From contig QIDY01000044.1 of NCBI GenBank assembly GCA_003228495.1, positions 1 to 9,233 on the forward strand: DNA of 9,233 nucleotides. The letters are read 5' to 3'. Position numbers and translations under genes: made by a program. The DNA is from Nitrospirota bacterium. GTDB taxonomy: Bacteria > Nitrospirota > Nitrospiria > Nitrospirales > UBA8639. Every line of letters starts with the position of its first letter. Within the stretch, counting starts at the first letter, position 1. Below the pieces are notes generated by a model. It was not told the DNA's origin, ran no database searches, and worked only from the letters and a program-made list of their open reading frames with translations. Of this stretch, positions 5,988-9,233 are shown one piece after another.

Positions 5988-6077
5988 ACTAAAATGTTTA
6001 GTATAAACAATTGTTTAAAGAATTATTCTTGCAATGTAAGATTAAATGTCGTTTCATTTTGAAACAATACGATTGTT
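5988..6077. promoter_or_regulatory. Cluster of four operator-like dyads
   Basis: Within 90 bp there are four perfect inverted repeats: ACTAAA-ATG-TTTAGT (5988-6002), TAAACAATTGTTTA (6004-6017), GTTTCA-TTT-TGAAAC (6051-6065) and AACAAT-ACG-ATTGTT (6063-6077). The second and fourth share AACAAT/ATTGTT half-sites. They lie about 50-155 bp upstream of the candidate sigma-54 promoter, the usual distance for enhancer sites. AT-rich DNA yields short dyads by chance, so the density rather than any single site is the argument. The binding protein is unknown. Confidence 0.45.
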
Positions 6078-6127
6078 CGCTTCTTTAATAAATATTTACA
6101 AATCAATAACTTATGGGATTTGAATTT

Positions 6128-6143
6128 CGGTATCTTACTTGCT
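6128..6143 (+). promoter_or_regulatory. Candidate sigma-54 (-24/-12) promoter for the zinc-ribbon gene
   Basis: CGGTATCTTACTTGCT has GG at 6129-6130 and GC at 6141-6142, exactly 10 nt apart, with a perfect -12 half TTGCT. The -24 half matches TGGCACG poorly outside the GG. Transcription would start near 6153, giving a leader of about 50 nt. A competing sigma-70 reading uses TTGAAT (6120-6125) and TATAGA (6145-6150) with a long 19-nt spacer. Confidence 0.4.
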
Positions 6144-6205
6144 GTATAGATCACCCTACCAATTCATTTTTTTATATATGGCGTTTGTAGGAAGGAGTCG
6201 TGTGT

Positions 6206-6424
6206 ATGGATTGTCCACGGTGTAAGGGAATCATGATTGTGGATAAATTTGGTGATGTGGCAGACGAAGCAGGTGCCATGTATTTTTCAGGCTGGAGATG
6301 CATTAGTTGTGGAGAAATTTTGGATCCGGTCATTGCAGATAATCGTAAGAACCACCATGAACCGCTCATCGGGCGGTCGCGTAAAAAGTTTGCCACCCAA
6401 CTTGGTCAGGGGTTTTTGACCTAA
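6206..6424 (+). CDS. Small two-CxxC zinc-ribbon protein
   Basis: The 72-residue protein opens with CPRC at residues 3-6 and has CISC in its middle (WRCISCGEI), so it should fold as a zinc ribbon holding one metal ion with four cysteines. The tail is basic (GRSRKKFATQ), which would suit nucleic-acid or protein binding. ATG 6206 is preferred over GTG 6200 because AGGAG at 6193-6197 lies 8 nt before the ATG but only 2 nt before the GTG. The form CPRCxG...WRCxxCGxxxDPxI is one I recall as common and multi-copy in Nitrospira-type genomes, where it is annotated as hypothetical. It is preceded by the dyad cluster and the candidate promoter, so expression may be tightly controlled. Function unknown; transcription-related or metal-related roles are both possible. 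Confidence 0.85.
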   Translation: MDCPRCKGIMIVDKFGDVADEAGAMYFSGWRCISCGEILDPVIADNRKNHHEPLIGRSRKKFATQLGQGFLT

Positions 6425-6440
6425 AGGGTTCCCCTTACAT
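6404..6440 (+). terminator. Weak candidate terminator after the zinc-ribbon gene
   Basis: Two small stems overlap the gene end: GGTCA (6404-6408) with TGACC (6417-6421), and AAGGG-TTC-CCCTT (6424-6436). The following sequence is T-rich (ACATTTCTCTTTTA) but not a continuous T-run. Termination efficiency would be modest. Confidence 0.25.
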
Positions 6441-6613
6441 TTCTCTTTTATTCCCCGTCATTCTTGCCAGTTGGCTGACCTTCCGCGCCTGCGTATTCTT
6501 TGGACAGGGTCTGAGACAGTATTTGGCCGGGAGAGCAAAGAGGAGTATTGCGTCTAAATCGTATAGCATGCTAGACAGGATGCACTGATTGGGTTTCACG
6601 AAGGAGAATGTCT

Positions 6614-7507
6614 ATGGCTGAAGAACAACATCCCCCGCAACCTGCTGCTGCCGGGAATCAACCTGCGGGGGATTTGCTTCCTGGCGTGAAGCATATAATC
6701 GCCGTAAGTAGCGGAAAAGGTGGAGTGGGTAAAACGACGGTGACGGTGAATATGGCTGTCGCCCTTAAGCAAGAAGGCTATGCCGTTGGAGTTATGGATG
6801 CGGATATTTATGGCCCGAATATTCCGATGATGATTGGGGTGACGAAAGAGCCTGTCAAAGAAGGGGACCACATCACTCCCGCCGAAGGACAGGGGGTGAA
6901 AGTCATCTCCATGGGGTTTTTTGTTCCTGAAGACACGCCTGTTGTGTGGCGAGGTCCGATGGTCCATACCGCCATTCAACAATTTTTCCGGGATGTGGTC
7001 TGGGGCGATCTTGATTATTTGTTGATTGACCTTCCGCCGGGAACGGGTGATGTGCCGTTGACGCTTTCTCAACTAGTGCCATTGACCGGCGCCGTTACCG
7101 TCACGACCCCACAAGAAGTTGCGCTATCCGATGTTCGAAAAGGCATGATGATGTTCAAAAAAGTGAATGTGCCCTTACTTGGTGTCGTGGAAAATATGAG
7201 TTATTTTGTGTGTGGGCATTGTGGAGAGCGCAGTGAGATTTTCTCTTTTGGCGGGGGCGAACAAGCCGCGAAAAAATTCGAAATCCCGTTTCTTGGCCGC
7301 ATTCCTCTTGACCCGGCTATTCGGGAAGGGGGCGATAAGGGAAGTCCGATCGTGGTCGGTAATCCTGAGTCTCCTCAAACCCAAGCCTTTTTTCAGATTG
7401 TACGAACGCTTGTAAGCCAATTAAAGGAAGCTGGAGGGAAGGAGGCGACCACGCCCCCATTATCAAGTTTGCTCAAGAAAATTAAGGAACCGCTACAGAA
7501 ACCGTAA
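6614..7507 (+). CDS. Mrp/ApbC (NBP35-type) iron-sulfur cluster carrier ATPase
   Basis: This soluble P-loop ATPase is expected to bind a [4Fe-4S] cluster as a dimer and pass it to apo-proteins. Counting from ATG 6614 (297 residues): the deviant Walker A GKGGVGKTT is at 34-42 with signature lysine K35, DADIYGPNIP at 62-71, DLPPGTGD at 139-146, and the cluster-binding C200-x2-C203 in NMSYFVCGHC. The N-terminal MIP18/DUF59 domain found in many Mrp proteins is absent; a short Pro/Ala-rich start takes its place. ATG 6614 has GGAG at 6603-6606 with a 7-nt spacer; ATG 6608 would leave only 1 nt. The Rieske iron-sulfur gene lies 162 bp downstream, a plausible client but not a tight operon because repeat copy B separates them. 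The gene's TAA stop (7505-7507) lies within the terminal repeat of copy B. Confidence 0.95.
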   Translation: MAEEQHPPQPAAAGNQPAGDLLPGVKHIIAVSSGKGGVGKTTVTVNMAVALKQEGYAVGVMDADIYGPNIPMMIGVTKEPVKEGDHITPAEGQGVKVISMGFFVPEDTPVVWRGPMVHTAIQQFFRDVVWGDLDYLLIDLPPGTGDVPLTLSQLVPLTGAVTVTTPQEVALSDVRKGMMMFKKVNVPLLGVVENMSYFVCGHCGERSEIFSFGGGEQAAKKFEIPFLGRIPLDPAIREGGDKGSPIVVGNPESPQTQAFFQIVRTLVSQLKEAGGKEATTPPLSSLLKKIKEPLQKP

Positions 7508-7630
7508 TTGCGCAGGTGGATAGACTGAAGGCCGAAGGCTTTTAGGGCCCATCATGCGTGATCATCTCACGCTTCGGACATGATGAGTGCTACCCCCTTC
7601 AGTCTTCAGCCTAAATACCTGAGCCATTAC
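7504..7630 (+). repeat. 127-bp palindromic dispersed repeat, copy B
   Basis: This is the second copy of the element at 1420-1545, in opposite orientation. It starts at GTAATTGCGCAGGTG and ends at ACCTGAGCCATTAC, so its outer ends are less well paired than those of copy A. It keeps the conserved blocks GACTGAAGGCCGAAGGC (7523-7539) and CCTTCAGTCTTCAGCC (7596-7611), which are imperfect complements of each other. The first bases include the stop codon of the Mrp gene. As RNA it could fold into a long imperfect hairpin between the Mrp and Rieske genes, reducing read-through or protecting the 3' end. Confidence 0.85.
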
Positions 7631-7669
7631 GATAATTTGGGAAGTGATTGTGTTGGATGAGGAGGGGAT

Positions 7670-7975
7670 ATGGGAGAGTGGATCCGAATAGCGAAAACCG
7701 ATGAGGTGGATGTGGATACTGGCATAGTCGTGGAAGTGAAAGATAAATGTTTAGCGGTCTTCAATGTAGATGGAGCCTTCCATGTTACCGATAATACCTG
7801 TTTACATCGAGGAGGGCCGTTAGGTGAAGGAGATCTTGATGGTGAAACCGTGACCTGTCCGTGGCATGGTTGGGAATATAATGTGAAAACTGGGCATTGT
7901 GTGAACAATCCGTCCAGCAATATAAAATCCTACCCAACGGTTGTTGAAGAAGGCGAGATCAAAATAGAACAATAG
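7670..7975 (+). CDS. Rieske-type [2Fe-2S] ferredoxin
   Basis: The 101-residue protein is a single Rieske domain. The cluster ligands are C44-L-H46 and C63-P-W-H66, separated by 16 residues, in the contexts NTCLHRGG and VTCPWHGW. With no signal peptide or membrane anchor it should be a cytoplasmic one-electron carrier, like the ferredoxins of aromatic-ring dioxygenases or the NirD subunit of nitrite reductase. No dioxygenase or nitrite reductase large subunit is in the window, so its partner is unknown. Two further cysteines (C27, C77) are not cluster ligands in the usual pattern. The start is firm: GGAGGGG at 7661-7667 precedes ATG 7670. It converges on the hybrid kinase gene with a 50-nt gap. 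Confidence 0.93.
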   Translation: MGEWIRIAKTDEVDVDTGIVVEVKDKCLAVFNVDGAFHVTDNTCLHRGGPLGEGDLDGETVTCPWHGWEYNVKTGHCVNNPSSNIKSYPTVVEEGEIKIEQ

Positions 7976-8025
7976 GCGACATCGTCAATCGTCTAATGGC
8001 AAATTTCTACCAACCTATCTTCTGA

Positions 8026-9233
8026 TCATGCGTTGATTTGATTCAGTGCCTGACTCAATTCTGCGAGACGAAACGGTTTGGCTACGACGCCATGAAATCC
8101 AAACCTTGAGTAGTTTGAGAGCACAGTATCGTTGCAGTAGCCACTCGCCACAATCGCTTTGACCTGAGGGTCGAATTGCCGCAGTTGTTGCACGGTGTCT
8201 TTTCCGCCCAAGCCACCCTGTATGGTTAAATCCAAAATGACAGCCTTAAATGGTTGACGAGCGTGGTACGCTTCCTGATAGCGTTCAATCGCTTCTTTTC
8301 CTTCCGCAACACACTGTACATCGTATCCTAGGTGTCTGAGCATTTCGCCTAATACGAGACGAATTGATTCTTCGTCATCCATCACCAGAACGCGTCCTTC
8401 TCCCGACAATGGCGAAGGCAAGGCTTGAGGAACAGTGGTCGTTTCCTGAGCAGCCGGCAGATAAATAACAAAGGCTGAACCCCGGCCAGGAACAGAAGAA
8501 ACGGTGATCGTGCCATGGTGATTTTTGATAATGGAGTAGGCCGTACTCAGGCCGAGTCCGCTGGCAGTCGGTTTTGTCGTATAGTACGGATCAAAAATCT
8601 TGTGCAAGGTATTGGTTGGTATGCCGTTTCCGCTGTCTTGGATAGTCAATCTAATGTAATTTCCCGAGGCAGACAGATTCTTTTGCTTGGCCTGTTCGGC
8701 CGTTAAGGTGACATTCTCTCCGCAGATGGCTAGTGTGCCGCCGGTGGGCATGGCCTGTTGCGCGTTGACGGCCAGATTGTGAATTACTTGGCTGATTTGT
8801 CCTTCATCGGCCTGAACTAGCCACATGTCCTCCGGGATGTCGCATTGGCAGTGAGTGGATGATCCTGAGAGGGCAAAAGTCGCTGATTCAGGGATCACAT
8901 GCTGCAAGGCTAAGGGTTTTTTAAGGGGTGTTCCGCCTTTCGCAAATGTGAGGAGTTGTTGCGTGAGTTTTTTTGCTTGCAGCGAAGCATTCTCCGCTTC
9001 GGATAAGAAGTTGAATAAATGCTCCCTGGTGTTTACCCAGGTTTTTGTCATGGAAAGATTTCCCAGGATCGTGGTGAGCAGATTATTGAAATCATGCGCA
9101 ATGCCCCCGGCAAGGAGGCCCAAGGAATCTAATTTGCTGGCCTTAAGACGTTCCTCATCCAGTTTGATTCGCTCGGTCATATCACGCAAAATCAGCACGG
9201 CTCCCAATAGGTTGCCGTCTGATCGTCGTAGAG
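8026..9233 (-). CDS. Hybrid histidine kinase with C-terminal receiver, 5'-truncated by the window edge
   Basis: The frame stays open through the right edge, so the N-terminus and any sensor region lie outside. The TTG at 9207 is an internal Leu codon. Counting from it: the end of a PAS domain (GAVLILRDMTERIK, 2-15), HisKA H-box with H38 in GGIAHDFNN, the ATPase domain with N-box N144/N148, DSGNGIP at 191-197 and GLGL at 217-220, then a short linker and a receiver domain (about 272-393) with D277/D278, phospho-acceptor D326, S355 and K377. All catalytic residues needed for autophosphorylation and phosphotransfer to its own receiver are present. No DNA-binding output is attached, so the signal must pass to another protein or be damped internally. 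The sigma-54 activator in this window lacks a receiver and is not an obvious partner. Confidence 0.93.
   Translation of the reverse strand, partial: LRRSDGNLLGAVLILRDMTERIKLDEERLKASKLDSLGLLAGGIAHDFNNLLTTILGNLSMTKTWVNTREHLFNFLSEAENASLQAKKLTQQLLTFAKGGTPLKKPLALQHVIPESATFALSGSSTHCQCDIPEDMWLVQADEGQISQVIHNLAVNAQQAMPTGGTLAICGENVTLTAEQAKQKNLSASGNYIRLTIQDSGNGIPTNTLHKIFDPYYTTKPTASGLGLSTAYSIIKNHHGTITVSSVPGRGSAFVIYLPAAQETTTVPQALPSPLSGEGRVLVMDDEESIRLVLGEMLRHLGYDVQCVAEGKEAIERYQEAYHARQPFKAVILDLTIQGGLGGKDTVQQLRQFDPQVKAIVASGYCNDTVLSNYSRFGFHGVVAKPFRLAELSQALNQINA

Larger units (their letters stand above)
5468..6205. other. Long divergent intergenic region, AT-rich on its right side
   Basis: The region lies between the divergent nucleotidyltransferase operon and the zinc-ribbon gene. 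The only long plus-strand frame (5556-5969, 137 codons) lacks a ribosome binding site and any recognisable domain, and I do not annotate it. The left half holds a strong hairpin (5758-5782) and a nested inverted repeat (5828-5879). From about 5965 the base composition turns clearly AT-rich, with four compact dyads (5988-6077) and a candidate promoter (6128-6143). A perfect ATACGTAT is at 5969-5976. GTTTCATTTTG occurs twice in direct orientation, at 5948-5958 and 6051-6061. Confidence 0.7.

Noticed and set aside
6596..7072. 158-codon minus-strand ORF
   Set aside because: Lies antisense within the Mrp gene, whose protein motifs are unambiguous. His/Arg-rich shadow translation.
8026..9207. Kinase as a complete gene starting at TTG 9207
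   Set aside because: The frame continues to the window edge and begins inside a PAS domain, so the gene is truncated here.

Overview
The window looks like a piece of a Gram-negative bacterial chromosome of moderate GC. The best guess is the phylum Nitrospirota (Nitrospira-like). This rests on the small two-CxxC zinc-ribbon protein, the three-cysteine PAS domain on a sigma-54 activator, and the mix of Mrp, Rieske and hybrid-kinase genes. It is a recollection-based inference; no marker gene here proves it. There are no rRNA, tRNA, CRISPR or transposase genes.

Layout, left to right. (1) The 3' part of a TPR lipoprotein gene (+) converges on lgt (-), the enzyme that lipidates lipoproteins. (2) A 443-bp gap holds a 126-bp palindromic dispersed repeat (copy A) followed by a second, unrelated inverted repeat. 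(3) A PAS-AAA+-Fis sigma-54 activator (+) converges on a three-gene minus-strand operon, 5467 to 3116: a LicC/PntC-like nucleotidyltransferase, a SAM methyltransferase overlapping it by 8 nt, and a CDP-alcohol phosphatidyltransferase. (4) A 738-bp gap becomes AT-rich on its right side. It holds hairpins, four small operator-like dyads and a candidate sigma-54 promoter just ahead of the zinc-ribbon gene (+). (5) An Mrp/ApbC iron-sulfur carrier ATPase (+) has its stop codon inside repeat copy B. It is followed by a Rieske ferredoxin (+). (6) A hybrid histidine kinase (-) runs off the right edge.

The most interesting unit is the three-gene operon. The enzymes are what is needed to methylate a phospho- or phosphono-base, activate it with CTP, and move it from CDP onto a lipid or other alcohol. 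That would be a CDP-choline-like or phosphonolipid headgroup route, which is uncommon in bacteria. The second is the pair of repeat copies (1420-1545 and 7504-7630), about 6 kb apart in opposite orientation. The third is the dyad cluster plus GG-N10-GC promoter upstream of the zinc-ribbon gene. Functions are read from motifs by eye; no database search was possible.
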